DNA of 64,000 bases from Nageia nagi (Eukaryota; Pinophyta): positions 123,070,001 through 123,134,000 of the forward strand of contig JBITNC010000001.1 in the NCBI GenBank assembly GCA_050084985.1, read 5' to 3'. How positions within the stretch are numbered: the stretch's first letter is position 1; every line of letters starts with the position of its first letter. The notes below the pieces were generated by a model. That model did no database searches and was not told the origin of the DNA. It saw nothing but the letters and a program-made list of their open reading frames with translations. Below, piece by piece: positions 1-11,769 of this stretch. The translations under genes were made by a program, and so were the position numbers.

Positions 1-1020
1 TATTACCCACATTGCATATCTTATGCCCCATTAGGAATGTATCTCTAATTATGTATCGATGGTACACTTAGGGGCACTGCTAGGAATCAGTTGCTATATG
101 TCGAAACTATCTTAACCCTGCTCTAGATGATATGGCTTCCACTATCTTTCACCTTGTTAGAAGAAATGGGTCTACCTCACTCATGCAAATGATGAGCATC
201 CCCATGCCACAATAGTTTAGCATAGCACACCATATGATGTCCACCTCTTAAATTCGTTGATGTCTCTCCTCCTTACCTCCATGGATCGAGGAGGCCTATA
301 TCTACCTAATGGACAGTCCAACATACTAAGACCATATCTAATGGGTCCTCTCTCAGCCTCTGCAATCCTATTGGCCTGATAACTAAATGTGTCATAGGCC
401 CAGACCTAAAGGAGACTAGTCATGAGCAATCATCATATTGACCTTTCAACGTTGATGAATGAATAGAAATCCCTAAAAGTTTGCCAATACTACTGGCCCC
501 ATGCAAACTGATCATCCTTGAGATATATCTCTTGCACTATCCATGTCATCCCAAGAGGAAAAATCAAATGACTTTTATTAGGACATAGATAGTGGTAATA
601 ATCACTACCACATGCAGCCTCAAGTGTCTCCATACTTCGATAAACCTACAACCCTCTGCAAGTCACACTGATCGATGATCCTAATCATGGTAATTTGATC
701 CAATCAACCATAAATAGTCAACCTCATGGATGTAATCATCCCCATCTCATGTTGATATATCAAACCAACCCTAATGGGTATACCCCAAATCTGGTACACA
801 TCCTCCAAAGTTACCATCATTTCATCGATGGGAAGGTGAAAAGAGTAGCAATCCTAATCCCATATCTAAGTAAAGGTAGTGAGAAGAGGTGTATCCCCTT
901 TATATCCTTGTGTATGTAAGCTCTCTTAACCTACATCAATTTAGAATATCATCTAATTACTGAGTTCGTGGGAAGGCTTGGTCTAGATCTAACACTGTAG
1001 TCCTCATTGGCTCACCTCGA
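1..1020 (-). pseudogene. Plant mobile domain (PMD) protein, decayed copy 1
   Basis: Read on the minus strand, this stretch gives the signature PMD motif (PF10536 family, often carried by or derived from transposable elements). The motif PIDEMMVTLEDVYQIWGIPI lies near 770-835, matching the family pattern GEMTVTLEDVxxLxxLP. Upstream (higher coordinates) LRYGIRIATLFTF follows from 870; downstream are an HYLCPNKSHLIFPLGMTW-like segment near 560-610 and GPIRYGLSMLDCPLGRYR near 300-350. The frame is broken by many stops and shifts, so this is a pseudogene, and it runs off the left edge. The same downstream text recurs on the plus strand at 62430-62640, so the two PMD copies are relatives in opposite orientation. 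Function of PMD proteins is poorly known; some are linked to TE silencing, others are transposon passengers. Confidence 0.72.
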
Positions 1021-2749
1021 ATTAACCCCTTATGATCTTACAAGGAGGTGTATGGGTCTATTAGTCTCTCTCTACACTCATAATATTAAAAATATAGATT
1101 TTGGTTCTACTTATTGCATGATCAATTGGTAGACTATAGAGATACTTCGTTAGATGACTTATCCTTCTTGTGATTGGCCACTAGATACTCCTCCAATTGA
1201 TGGAAACCATTCCTTCAGAGTCATTAATCCTTTATATTCATCCTCTTGCTAATCCAATAACTATGTTAAAATGAGAAATGGAGTAGACACTCCAATAGTG
1301 CAACATTGTTCACAAGGTGGCAAATTTGGCTAGGTCAAAAAGGAATCAATGCCTACCTATTAGAGCTCCAGATGGTAAAGGTGTCAAAGCAAAATGATTA
1401 TTTTTTCCAAATATTTTGATTTTATAGGTTGACTTTAGCACTCAAATTAGGGCATCACATTATGTTTCCATATAGTTCTTGCATTCTTATGTGGAGGTTT
1501 TATTTACCTTGTAAAAATTTTAAATCCCTCCCATCCTTTTTTGGATATAAAAATTATTATTTCCAGCATTGATGACGTCCAATTCTTTGAGTTGTGTGTG
1601 CCATTAACTAAATTTTGATCTAATTATTCTCTCAAAATTTATTCAAATTATGCCCGCATGTCCCAAGTAAGTATTGCTTAATTTTTATTTTTCATTAAAA
1701 TTTATATTAGGTTTAGGGAACCAACAATGTGGTAATTTGCTATTTCCATTAGTTTCCAATGCATCTAATCTATATTCATCAATTTCATATGATAATGAGT
1801 TATTATTTATGATATGCAATTAAAAAACTCAGATTATGTATACTTGGTTTTAGTCATTTGGTAGGGTAAAATTTTACCTTCAAGAAAATTGCTCCTAGAC
1901 AGCTCTAGGCTCATGATATTTTCAAGATTTGGTGAACTAAGAAGGAAATGCTTAATTGGGAATATTTTCCACTTATTTTGCATAGTCAAAAGTGTGTGTA
2001 CATAAGGGCACTGGTAGCATAAATATTCATAAGTTACTCAAATGATTAAAAACCCTCTAGTACTTATCCTTAATTGCACCTTTCTAACATGAGTACTGAT
2101 ACCACAATTATGCTCCCATTGCGAGTACGAATATTTTATTTTTCTCTTTTCATTTATTATTATTAAGCATGTTAATTTCTATTTGGAAAGACTGATATTT
2201 GTTAACATGGATTGATGTATGCCAAGTGAATATATCGACATCTATTGGTTAACATAAAGTCGACATGAAGAAATATGCAAAACAATGGGGCATTATTTCC
2301 CCTTCTAGACTTTACTCTACATTTTGTGTTACATTTCTCCCATCCTAGCATAACTTTACTCTCCTCCATGTGTTGAATTATGACATGGTGGATTTTGCTA
2401 CATGCTTCACAAAGTGATAAGATGGCTTCCCTTGCCCCCTTTTTTTAGCATCAACTCGATAATCTCATATACAGCTATAAGTATGGTGAATTAGCAGATT
2501 TGGCTAACAAAAGTTAAGATAATTATATTTGAGCCAAATTCAAATATTCCTATGAAATCAGCAACGTGAAAGATACATGACATCAATAATGTACATTGAC
2601 CTATTTTTATGGTGTTGATAGCATACACCTTTGGTGCAAAATTAAACTCTAGCTCTTAGATCTTTATAGGTTTGAATATCAAGAATTTCATTGTTCTAGT
2701 TAGCATATTCTAATATAGTATATTTATTTCATCTTACTTTGCATGGTTT
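1021..2749. other. No gene recognised
   Basis: AT-rich sequence with no frame that stays open on either strand and no repeat structure that I could make out. The part nearest 1020 may hold further, unrecognisable, upstream sequence of the PMD pseudogene. Confidence 0.6.
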
Positions 2750-3490
2750 ATGTCTTCAGATCATGGACATAAAAATGCATGATCATCGATGGCCAACGAT
2801 ACGACTAGTGAGAAGTTCACTCACTTAAAAATAAATCAATGATATAGTGGTGCGTAATTTGTTGACATTGGATCATCTCCAATGGATGATACATTTTACT
2901 ATGTATCCACATGGTTTTTGCTTTAAACTCATATAAAGCATACTATCTTTGGATCATAGACATACAAACGTATGATCGTTGATGGCCAACGATACGACTA
3001 GTGAAACTTCATTCACTTAAAAGTAAACGATGATACAACCATGAGTAATTTGTTGACATTGGATCATCTCCAATGGATGATACATTTTACTCTATATCCA
3101 TATGATTTTTGCTTTAAACCCATCTAAATCATACTATCTTCATATCATAGACATACAAACATATGATCGTCGATGACCAACGATATGGCTAGTGAGAGTT
3201 CACTCACTTAAAAGTAAATTGACGATACAATCGTGAGTAATTTTTTAACATTGGATTGTTTCTAATGGATGATACATTTTACCGTGTATCCACATGGTTT
3301 TTTTTTTAAACCCATCTAAAGCATACCATCTTCGAATCATAGACATAAAACGTATGATCACTGATGGCCATTGATACGACTAGTGAGAGTCCACTCACTT
3401 GAAAGATAAATTAGCGATGCAATCATCAGCAAGATGTTGATATTGGATCATCTTCAATGGATGAAACAACTTACTGTTCCTCCATCATCA
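2750..3490. repeat. 192-bp tandem repeat, about 3.8 copies
   Basis: The phrase tcatggacat/tcatagacat starts at 2761, 2954, 3145 and 3337, giving periods of 193, 191 and 192 bp. Each unit contains cgatggccaacgatacgact, a ttcactcacttaaaa block and ggatcatctccaatggatga. The units differ by scattered substitutions, so the array is old. No open frame runs through it. A unit close to 180-195 bp is a size common for plant satellites, but only four copies are present here. Confidence 0.9.
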
Positions 3491-3542
3491 TTTTTTGACT
3501 GACATTTCATTGCAAGTACATAGAACAACAAAAATAGAAGAC

Positions 3543-3925
3543 ACTTATATCAAAACCAAGGTGCCAACACCATGCTCATAGTATATTAGGCCACCAATAG
3601 CATACAAAATTTTATTATTTCCACTCATTCAAACCATGACCTCTCTATTTTGAGGCTTGAACATGAGTGCATCAGTTTCCCAAGTATCAGACACAACGAA
3701 ATAGCCAAATTCATGATTGAAATAGTATTAAGGAGGCAAATTATATCTTCCATATCTAGCCTTGGATATGGATTTTTATAGTTATCCAATTATCATCCAA
3801 ATAGTATTCTTAAAGACAGCTTCTTCAATAGCTTTTTCCTTGGCTACTCTTGAAAATACATAATTAAGGATCTTTCCTAGGGCACCCAAGATAATAGGGG
3901 CAACATGAGGTCCCTCAATATCAAT
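3543..3925 (-). pseudogene. Unidentified decayed coding region
   Basis: A single minus-strand frame reads almost continuously for about 130 codons with four stop codons. It begins near 3925 with HVAPIILGALGKILNYVF, continues through KEKAIEEAVFKNTIWMIIG and HEFGYFVVSDTWETDALMF, and ends near 3543 with GGLIYYEHGVGTLVLI and a stop. The balanced amino-acid composition and preservation of one frame across stops argue for former coding sequence. I do not recognise the family. It could be a fragment of a host gene or a transposon ORF. Confidence 0.4.
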
Positions 3926-4979
3926 CATTCATCTTCAGTAAAAGATAGAATCAGTAAAAAGATTAGAAAAGTTTCTTTTATAGTTTGGCTAAACTTCTTC
4001 TTTGGAGTGTAATTTCATGACTTCAATCACACATCCAAAGAGCAGTAAATGTAGATGCTTCAAAATGAACATTTATGTATTTATAAATCATTTTAATCCC
4101 TTCATAATGTATTATTTAAAAAAAGGATTTAAAATGTATAAAAGAGGTGTAGGCCATATATTTGACCCTTGTTAATTATACAAGGAGTCAAATCCTATAA
4201 TAGAAGCATCGCTACATAAAGGCATTAAATACATACAAAGATGAGGAGGATGGGATTATCATCAAGAGGAGACTAGACAAGGGGTATATTATAGAATACT
4301 TAAGGATTCTATCAAGTGAAGATCACATAAAGAATCAAAGGATTTCGAACATCATCTATAAATCAAAACACTTACAAAGTATTCTTGTTTATAATAAGCA
4401 AATATCTTATCTCAAATATTATCATACTTTCATTATATTGATAAATCATTCTTTCATTTATTATTTCATCTTTTGTCACATCTATTATTTAATCATTAAC
4501 ACAACATTGATAGTGTACTATTACTAGGGCATCGATGTCGTACTAATGCATATGATATTACCTATGTGCTTTCCTTGATTGATTGAATATGTATGTTAAC
4601 AAAAAACCTGTATATTTAATCATCTATTGTCATATTCTCACTTTATGTCAACTAATTAATAGACCAAATAGTGCATATGTAAATTCCCTGAATTAATTAC
4701 ACCATCACATTATTTAGGGTCTACGATATTATACACTAGAGTATTATCCATCAACTTGAACTCTATTGATTTATTCACCAAGCACTTTCTAAAGCTCGGT
4801 TCAATAAGCTAAGGGATGCTATCGGGTTGGTGAAGTTTCCTCAAGAGGGAGTGAAGTTTGTATTCTTGTGTTGAATTCATATTTTTGATAACAACTTCAC
4901 CCCTAGGAAGATTTTATGCTATATACAGTTGATTTTGTTGTACACCTTTGTGGTAAGTTCGCTCTACATGAGAAACTTA
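3926..4979. other. No gene recognised
   Basis: AT-rich spacer between the decayed frame and the truncated LTR element. It includes a stretch (about 4160-4600) with an LTR-like base composition, but I found no paired repeat, PBS or target duplication to support that. Confidence 0.5.
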
Positions 4980-5021
4980 TTTAATAACTATTTGAGCAAA
5001 TGATTGGCCATCCTAGCATTG

Positions 5022-5160
5022 TTCAATTATCCATTTGGGAGGAACTTGTATGTGCATATGATGGATCTTTTGGTACTATTCAATTATCCATGTGTGAGAA
5101 CTTGTATGTGTCTTTTGGCATTATTCAATTATCCATGTGTGAGGAACTCTTATGTGCATT
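5022..5160. repeat. Short tandem repeat, 45-57 bp, 3 copies
   Basis: ttcaattatcca followed by a (t)gggaggaactt/tgtgagaactt block starts at 5022, 5079 and 5124. It lies in the truncated LTR element and explains the small open frames there. Confidence 0.8.
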
Positions 5161-5650
5161 TTGTTATGCTTTATTTTGTAATGATGATCAACACATATTT
5201 TGTATACAACAGGTGACTATGAGTATTGGCTTGGCATCTTTTTAATGACTTATAGTGCACCATTGATCAATTTATGATGGCATTGTTTGATTCATCTATC
5301 CTTGTTGATATGAATGTGTTGCATCTAACTGATCTTATTGTTTGAGCTAGTTATAACTTGCATGTTTCTTTTGAGATTGTAGGTTACTTCAAGTGTGCAG
5401 GATCATGGAGGCTCATCATGTTAACTTCTAGTTGATAACTAATTTATGTACATTGAAACCAGTTATGGTTAATGAATGTATTGTAAATCATTTGTTAGAA
5501 TGGTAAAGTAGTGAGTCTCAAACTAAGATCTTGCTTACTTCACAAAGATGTAAAATTTCTCATCTTCAGTGTATCTGTATGGGGGAGAACTCTCTTACTC
5601 TCTCTTTCTTTTCTCTTCTTCACTCTATGCCAATATTGCATTAAGGGGAG

Positions 5651-6154
5651 TGTTGGAATGTATAATGAATTATTGTAAGGTTTTGTAATGTTCCTCTTTG
5701 TAAATTCACTAATAGTTAATGGTATCACTAGATACCTTAAGTATTTAAGTGAATATGATAATGTAACTTATTCTACACTCCATCTCATGAGCATGCCCTT
5801 TGGGTAAAAGGGAGTAGCATGTTATGCCTTTGTACAATGATTAAAAAGGTGATCCAAAGGGGTATTTTGGCCTATAAATAGAAGGCCTCCTCTTTGTGAT
5901 CACTCACCAATTTGTGAAGCAAAGTTATGCTCTAGGATAGTGATTAGGAGATGAAGTTAGAAGTATTGTAAGAGAGTTGTCTTTCTAAATGAAGTAAGAT
6001 CTTGTTAGTGGATATACTCCTAGCTGGAGGAACCACTTTATATCTTGAATCACTTTGTGAGATTATTTTATGTTTTATTATATTGTTGATTGATTTGATT
6101 TTTCAAGAGACATTGGTAGTTTAGGATTGAGTTATTTAAGGTTCAATCCCTTCA
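5651..6154 (+). repeat. 3' LTR of the truncated NC element
   Basis: The LTR starts TG at 5651 directly after a polypurine tract and appears to end CA at 6154 (tcaatcccttca). A TATA box (TATAAATA) sits at 5873-5880, placed like the TATA box in the related LTR at 40115-40122. The total, about 504 bp, matches the 455-490 bp LTRs of the relatives. Confidence 0.7.
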
Positions 6155-6439
6155 TGATAGTGACAAGTGTATTGGCAACATTTGAGAAAATGAGTAAAAT
6201 CAATAGCTTAATTTGATTTAACCATCGGCTAACTGAACACAACCACAAATATTCAATTTGCATCTACTGATGCCAAGAGACACCTATGATGTAATAAAAT
6301 AGTTAAATGTGTGTGAGCAAGTATACTTTTAGACAACATTTTCATGGCTGCTAATATTGTAGAAGGTAGATCTGGAGCAAGATAAATCCCCATAGCCTTT
6401 GCCATTCCTACTATTTGCTCCCAATTGAGGTCTTATTTT
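6155..6439. other. Spacer, no feature seen
   Basis: AT-rich sequence between the LTR end and the HIPP paralogue fragment; no open frame or repeat recognised. Confidence 0.5.
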
Positions 6440-7318
6440 TCTCCATCAAAATAAGAACCAAAATCCAAAGGCTCTTGCAGGAGACATTAAACGAAGAAGA
6501 AACCCAAAGTAGCCTAAATATTTTATCTTATGATGATTTTTATCAAAGTTTCATTTTTAAAAATTTTGACTTCAATTTTGTGTGCAAAAAATTATTCTAA
6601 AGGTTTTATCTTTCCCAAAACCAATAAATAGAAATGGGTTTTATCTGCTATTGTAAAAATATTTCAAATGTATGCAATGATGTTTCTTGTTGCAGACATG
6701 AGGCTCAGCCATCTCGTTTTATGAACTAGGACAAAAATGACATTACAGATGAAAGGAAGGATTGTTCCCACAAGTTGGGATCCATGACATATACACTCCC
6801 AAATCAACATGGCAAGACCTGTTACTAAATATATCTTCTCCTAGGATCCAAATAACAAATGGATATTCAAGATTCAATTCCTAAATTATTAGATGCAAAA
6901 TCAATATGCTAAACTCAATTTGTGAGATTTCATACATAAATAACTTTCTCTTCTCTTTCTACATTATTGATTTTGAATCTAAATTGAGTCTTGGATATTG
7001 ATTTATCATCTAATAATTTTTGTTCTCTAATGCTTCCCATTTTATTTGGTATTTGAATCCTTGGAGGTATAGAGAATACCATCTCCACGTTTCCTTTTCC
7101 TATAAATAATATTTTCAATAGAAGTTCTTGTCATGATGATTGAGAGTGTATATATGGATTCTCACTCACAATAATAAAATTAATGGTAATTTTCACCTAT
7201 AATAAATTTCTGCATTGAATCCAAAAGACTTTTCAAAGCTGTACTTTTTTAACTTTTTAACATTAACTTCATATCGTATGAAAATTACAATTTCCAAGTT
7301 GGTTCTTTCAACTTGCAT
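6440..7318 (+). pseudogene. Diverged paralogue of the HIPP gene locus
   Basis: Four collinear blocks match the HIPP locus at 18029-19160. (1) 6448-6600, with cttgcaggagaca, gaagaaga and the tttatctt...tatcaaagttt...ttgacttcaatt string, matches exon 1 and intron 1 (18050-18190). (2) About 6755-6800, with tcccacaagttgggatcc, matches the exon 3 segment encoding PPSWDP (18593-18615). (3) About 6970-7110, with aattgagtcttg and tttgaatcctt, matches the 3' flank. (4) 7130-7318, with cactcacaa, gaatcca and cttttcaaagc, matches 18990-19160. The MxCxxC exon is not recognisable, so no metal-binding protein can be made. Retention of intron 1 shows this was a DNA-level duplicate, not a retrocopy. It ends abruptly at the Ty1/copia fragment. 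Confidence 0.65.
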
Positions 7319-7329
7319 GATTTTCATCA

Positions 7330-7710
7330 CCTATGGTCATAGTATATCTTCCATATGGAACCAAACCTATTGGATGCAAGTGGGTCTACCAAAATAAGTA
7401 CAAATAATATGGATCACTTAAGAAACATAAAGAAAGGCTTATTGCTAAGGGTTTTGTGTAGAAAGAAGGCATTGATTATGATCAAACCTTTTTTTTCTAC
7501 AATTAAATGAGCTACTATTTGTTCCTTGTTGGTAATGTCAACCATTATGGTTGGAAAGTTCATCAGATGGATGTAAAGATTGCTTTATTGAATGGTGATT
7601 TGAAAGAGAATGTGTACATGAAACAATTCAAAGGATTTGCAACAAAAGGTTGAGAACATAAAGTTTGCAAGCTCACCAAGTCCTTGTATGACCTAAAATA
7701 AGCTCCTCAT
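7330..7710 (+). pseudogene. Ty1/copia reverse transcriptase, 5' part
   Basis: Typical copia RT text is readable: CKWVYQNKYK near 7375-7410, KERLIAKGFV near 7430-7460, then KEGIDYDQTF, a DVKIALLNGDLKENVYM block (7570-7622) and VCKLTKSLYDLKQAPH ending at 7710. The family form is VHQMDVKTAFLNGDLxExVYM and LCKLxKSLYGLKQAPRxWY. Internal stops show it is dead. The frame is cut exactly after ...APH by the insertion at 7711 and resumes at 12943 with CYEELIEHLLKI. No gag, protease or integrase of this copy is visible; its 5' end abuts the HIPP paralogue fragment. Confidence 0.9.
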
Positions 7711-8808
7711 TGATCCATAAACCATAAGATTAAAATTTCAAATTAATATCTTTAAATGAATCAATTCACACTTAAAATAATTAAGTGCTTGTAAAGGAAA
7801 TTCAGGAATAAACTTATAAACATAGAGAAGAGAAAAGCATTCACCATAAAAGAGACAAGCAAAAATTTATCCTGGTTCACCCAATGTGGGCTACATCAAG
7901 CTCAAAAGCTCTCTCTATCAATGGGTAGAATCACTTTACAAGGCCTCCTTGGTCCTTCAAAACCTCCTCTCATATTCACAATACACTCTCAGCTTTGAAA
8001 ATCATAACAAAACTTAAACAATTCCTGAAATCCTCCTTCTTCTCCCTTCTGTACAATTTGCTCCCCTTTTATATAGTTTTTGGAGCAAAAATTGGAGAGA
8101 ATTACAACTTTGAAATTGAGAAAAAAATACATTTTAAGATACCCATTATCCTCCTTGATCTTCTTGTCAAATTTGGGCTCAAATTGTTTCCAAAATCTCC
8201 CAAAAATGAGCTCTGAAATTGAAAAACATGTTCTTTGGACTGTTACAGGCTTAAAAATAAACTCAACCCAATAATAGGACCTTAGGCGAATCAAAAATTA
8301 CCAAAAACCTTAGCAAAATGCCAAAAAAATGTTAAATAAATCAAAACTAGGTGGGTGTGCTATGGTGGCGACATGTGGCACGTTCTGGGATGAAGTCAAA
8401 TGGTCAACAGGTCAAACGATCAGCAGCTTGCTGACTGGGTAGGTAATCTGTGTGGCGGTCTTACGTGGTAGATAGGCAAGCAAACATGGTTGCATGTATG
8501 AAGGGCTAGAAGCTTGCACGTAGGCTGGTCATGGTCAACCGATCAACACCACGATGGCAGGCAGGTGGCAGACGTTGGCAGGTTGATTGGGCTCCCACAT
8601 GGTTGCCATGGTGGCGGGTGGGACCCATTAGATTTTGAATTTGTTTTTTTGCAAATATACACAAATTGGTCTTAAATCCATAACTTCCATATACAAACTC
8701 AAATTTTTGATCTAAAAGAAACATCAAAAAGCTGAAGACAAGATGATCACACTGAACACACTGAAATGGAGATTACTAAATGTTGAAGGGATCCAAATTT
8801 TTGGATCA
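7711..8808 (-). repeat. 3' LTR of the gypsy element (minus orientation)
   Basis: 1,098 bp with the same termini as the partner LTR. A minus-strand TATA box (TATATAAAAGGGGAG) lies at 8061-8075. The region 8350-8640 is unusually GC-rich for the window, with ggcaggc/ggtggc runs. Confidence 0.93.
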
Positions 8809-8809
8809 T

Positions 8810-8821
8810 TCCTCCCCACTG
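8810..8821 (-). other. Polypurine tract
   Basis: The minus strand reads agtggggaggaa immediately before the 3' LTR, as expected for the second-strand primer. Confidence 0.75.
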
Positions 8822-8879
8822 AGAGAGAGCTTTTATCCCCAAAAGCATTTAGGATGATGGAATGAGATGAGGGTAGAGC

Positions 8880-9360
8880 CCCCTCACCCGATCAACTGCA
8901 TACCACTTGGCCTTGTGTGGATGTTGGCCCTTCACTCCAATACACCACACCTCCTGTATGCCACTACGAGATGATCATTACTTCTTTTCCAATACTGCAT
9001 CCCCAACCAACACATTCATGTGCTCAAGGGCTAAATCCTCAACTGATGGTAACATCACATCTGTATCTTCTACAACTAAGGCTGGTTCATACAACTTCAA
9101 GTTCTTAACATTAATAATAGAATACATTTGCATATAGGGTGATAAGTCTAACCGAAATGCATTGTCTCCAACTTGACCAATAATTGTAATGGACCATACC
9201 TTATGGGTTTCAACTTCTTCCCCTCACCATGTTGTCTCTCCTTACTGAGATGAAGCCATACCTGATCCCCAACCTAAAATTTATGATCCACACGATGACG
9301 ATCATGCCTCTCCTTATACCTGGATACATTTTCTTGCATTTTTGGCCAATAACAGTACCT
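8880..9360 (-). pseudogene. Gypsy integrase C-terminal part
   Basis: YWPKMQ is followed directly by ENVSRYKERHDRHRVDHKF (about 9270-9345), so the DDE catalytic core is absent. The C-terminal DNA-binding region is then readable in two frames: VGDQVWLHLSKERQHGEGKK, KPIRYGP, GDNAFRLDL, PYMQMYSIINV and LKLYEPALVV. A stop replaces the glutamine expected in HKFQVGD, and there is one frameshift near 9170. The order matches typical plant gypsy polyprotein ends. Confidence 0.85.
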
Positions 9361-10047
9361 TTATAGATTAACAAGAGTTTTACCGACACCAAAGTGTCCT
9401 GAAATACGAGAAGTATGAGCTTCCCTAATCAAATCATTCCTCTCACCATTAGGAATACAAAGTTTGCCCAAATGAAAAAGTAATCCATCGTGCAAATGAA
9501 AGTCATAATTTCCAACCTTATTACCAAGACTCAATCTTTGATAGACATTTTGGAAATCAGGATCAACCACATTTTGTTCTTTATACCCGTCATGCATCAA
9601 AGAACTATTTTGCAGAATCACAGCACTAGCAACTATTGGAGGCCTAGACAACATATCAACAATTTTATTTTGAGTACCCTTCTTATACTTAATCACCAAA
9701 TGAAATTGTTGCAAAAATCCCATCCAACAAAAGTGCCTAGATTGTTGCAACTTAGATTGTAATTGAAGATATTACAAGGGTTGATGGTCTGTATGAATTA
9801 TTGTCTCTTTACCTACCAAATAGTGCTTCCATTTTTTAACACTTTGCCAAGTTCCATCTTTCTTTGGAATTATAACAATAGGAGATCCACATGGTGATGT
9901 GATAGGTCTAATGACTCCTTGATCTAACAATTTCTTGACTTGTTTCTTAATTTCTTCATTTTCCAAAATAGAATTTCTATACAAGCCAATATTAGGAAGT
10001 GCAACATCAGGATGTAATTGAATCTCATGTTGTATATCTCTTTTAGG
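9361..10047 (-). pseudogene. Gypsy RT start fused to RNase H and integrase zinc domain
   Basis: The RT begins normally (LDQGVIRPITSPCGSPIVII then PKKDGTW) but jumps near 9840 straight to the RNase H text KKWKHYLVGKETIIHTDHQP. About 300 residues are missing, including the catalytic YxDD motif. RNase H tail (QQFHLVIKYKKGTQNKIVDML) and integrase zinc-domain text (HTSRISGHFGVGKTLVNL, residues near 9361-9420) follow. A YWPKMQ motif near 9330 marks the next join. The element therefore lost RT in an internal deletion rather than by point decay. Confidence 0.88.
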
Positions 10048-11769
10048 TCAAAGTTCTTTAGGTACTTGAAATAAATCTTCAAATTCAGAAATTACCTCTT
10101 TAACTTCTTCTTTGTATTGTGGTTCACAATCTTCAAGTGCCTTTATGATTTCCACTTCATCTTGAGATTTCACCATTGCAAGTATAAACATTTGTCCATT
10201 GATTAGTTTCTTTGTTTGTCCTGCAGTAATCAAAGAAATATCCTTTTTCTTGCTTTGATGAGCACTAACCATGTATTCAATTCCATCTTTAATGAGTCTA
10301 TATTTTTTTTCCTTTCTATAGAATAAAGCATCTCTTTCCCATAGATAAAGACTACCAAGCACAATCCTACAAATATCCAAAGGAACAACATCAAGTAAAA
10401 CTTCATCAATGTAATCCCTGTTAATCCCAAATTGCAACTTGCATTGTTGTGTTACTTTCAACTTAGAATTTTTATTAACCCATCCCAATGGATATGGGTT
10501 TGGATGGGGTTGAGTAGTGAGTGAAAGTGATTTGACATACTTTTCTGCAATCAAATTAACTTGAGATCCAAAATCAAACAATGTATCAATTCTAGTCTTC
10601 TTAGCTTGCACCTTGATGTGAAAAAGTTCAATTTTCTTCTTTTCCTCATCTTCATTAGGTGTATTATGCAAAACCATGCATGCCATTTTATCATCTACAT
10701 ATGAACCATCCTCAATTTCCTTAGTAATAGTATTTGTTTGCTTTCTTTGACCTTTAGGTTTAGGGTGTAATTCAGGATGCAATTTCCAACATTTAGCCTC
10801 TAAATGACCTTCTTTTTGACAATGTGCACATACATCTTTAGACTTCTCTTTTTGTGTAGTAGACATAGTTTTCTTTTTCCCCTTTCCATTATTCCTTTCA
10901 GAATCATTATTATTATGGTTATTGGAAGAATTGTTCTTTTTTTCACCCTTAACAAATTTTCCCCTTTCTTCTAAGTGAGTAGCTTGTACACAAACTTTAT
11001 CCAAATCATTTGGATCAAACATCAAAATTGTATGCCTTAAATAATTGTGCAAACCACCAATATACTTAAGAAGAGTATCTTGGGAATCAAGAGGAATACC
11101 TAGCATTATAGCTCTTCTTTGGAATTTCGTAGTGTACTCTTGCACACTTTTCCCTTTGCCTTGATGGAAAGTTTGCCAATCCATGATTGCCTTTTACCGA
11201 TAACCCAAAGGATAAAATTGATTTCTAAGCAATTGTATAAAATGAGTCCAAGAAGCATTACAAGCTTGAATAGATTCATTCTTACTTTACAAACAACTTT
11301 CCCACCAAATAAGTGCATTACCACTCATTTTAAGAGTTGCTAATTGGATTTTATCCTCATCTCTTACAATTCTTTGAACTCTACAATATACTTCAATTTG
11401 TTTAATCCAATGGTCTAATTTTTTAGCATTTACTTCCCCAATAAAAGTAGGCAAATCAAATTTAACTTCTAATTTCAAAGGAGAACTTTGAAAAACACTA
11501 TGTGTATCATCATTGTCAATTTTATTACATTCACTAGTTTCACCTTCATTTTTCTTGTATTGTTGTTCTTGAAAATGTTGGAATTATAGAGACATTTTTT
11601 GGAACATTGTGGTGGCAAGATCAGCAATTTGCTTCTCCACATTAGACCCTCCTTCATTGGCCATGGCTCCAAGCTCTCTTTGCTTCTTTAGCCAAACTCT
11701 AGAACCAATTTCTGGATCCTCCTCCATAATCTTTCCTTCTCCTTTCTTGCTTTGTGACCTGGTATACAT
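10048..11769 (-). pseudogene. Gypsy Gag and protease
   Basis: Start is probably the methionine at 11769 (MYTRSQSKKGEGKIMEEDPE). The capsid region includes WIKQIEVYCRVQ and GNALIWWESCL (11287-11478) and continues as an open frame of 378 codons from 11184. That frame has a CCHC zinc knuckle (CAHCQKEGHLEAKC, residues about 118-131) that binds RNA. A pepsin-like protease follows, whose active-site triplet reads DFGS where D[ST]G is expected, in FDFGSQVNLIAEKYV; the flap-side motif is IVLGSLYLWERDA. At least three stops interrupt the N-terminal part (about 11584, 11480, 11285). With the altered protease triplet, this copy should not encode a working polyprotein. Confidence 0.92.

Larger units (their letters stand above)
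4980..6154 (+). mobile_element. 5'-truncated non-coding LTR retrotransposon (family NC, copy C)
   Basis: The last part of an internal region is followed by a 3' LTR. The internal part matches the element at 39934-44755: the phrase agtattggcttggcatcttt and ttatagtgcac at 5221-5260 recur three times near 42885-43110. The segment around 5350-5570, with gagattgtaggttactt, recurs near 44010-44190. It ends in a purine-rich tract (ttaaggggag, 5641-5650) next to an LTR starting tgttggaatg. No 5' LTR was found, so the copy is truncated upstream. There is no coding sequence. Confidence 0.75.

Noticed and set aside
4160-4620. Possible extra LTR
   Set aside because: LTR-like composition and a terminal taacaca, but no partner copy, PBS, purine tract or target duplication was found.
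7989-8294. 101-codon minus-strand frame and its plus-strand partners
   Set aside because: Inside a gypsy LTR and not open in the partner LTR at 12120-12430.
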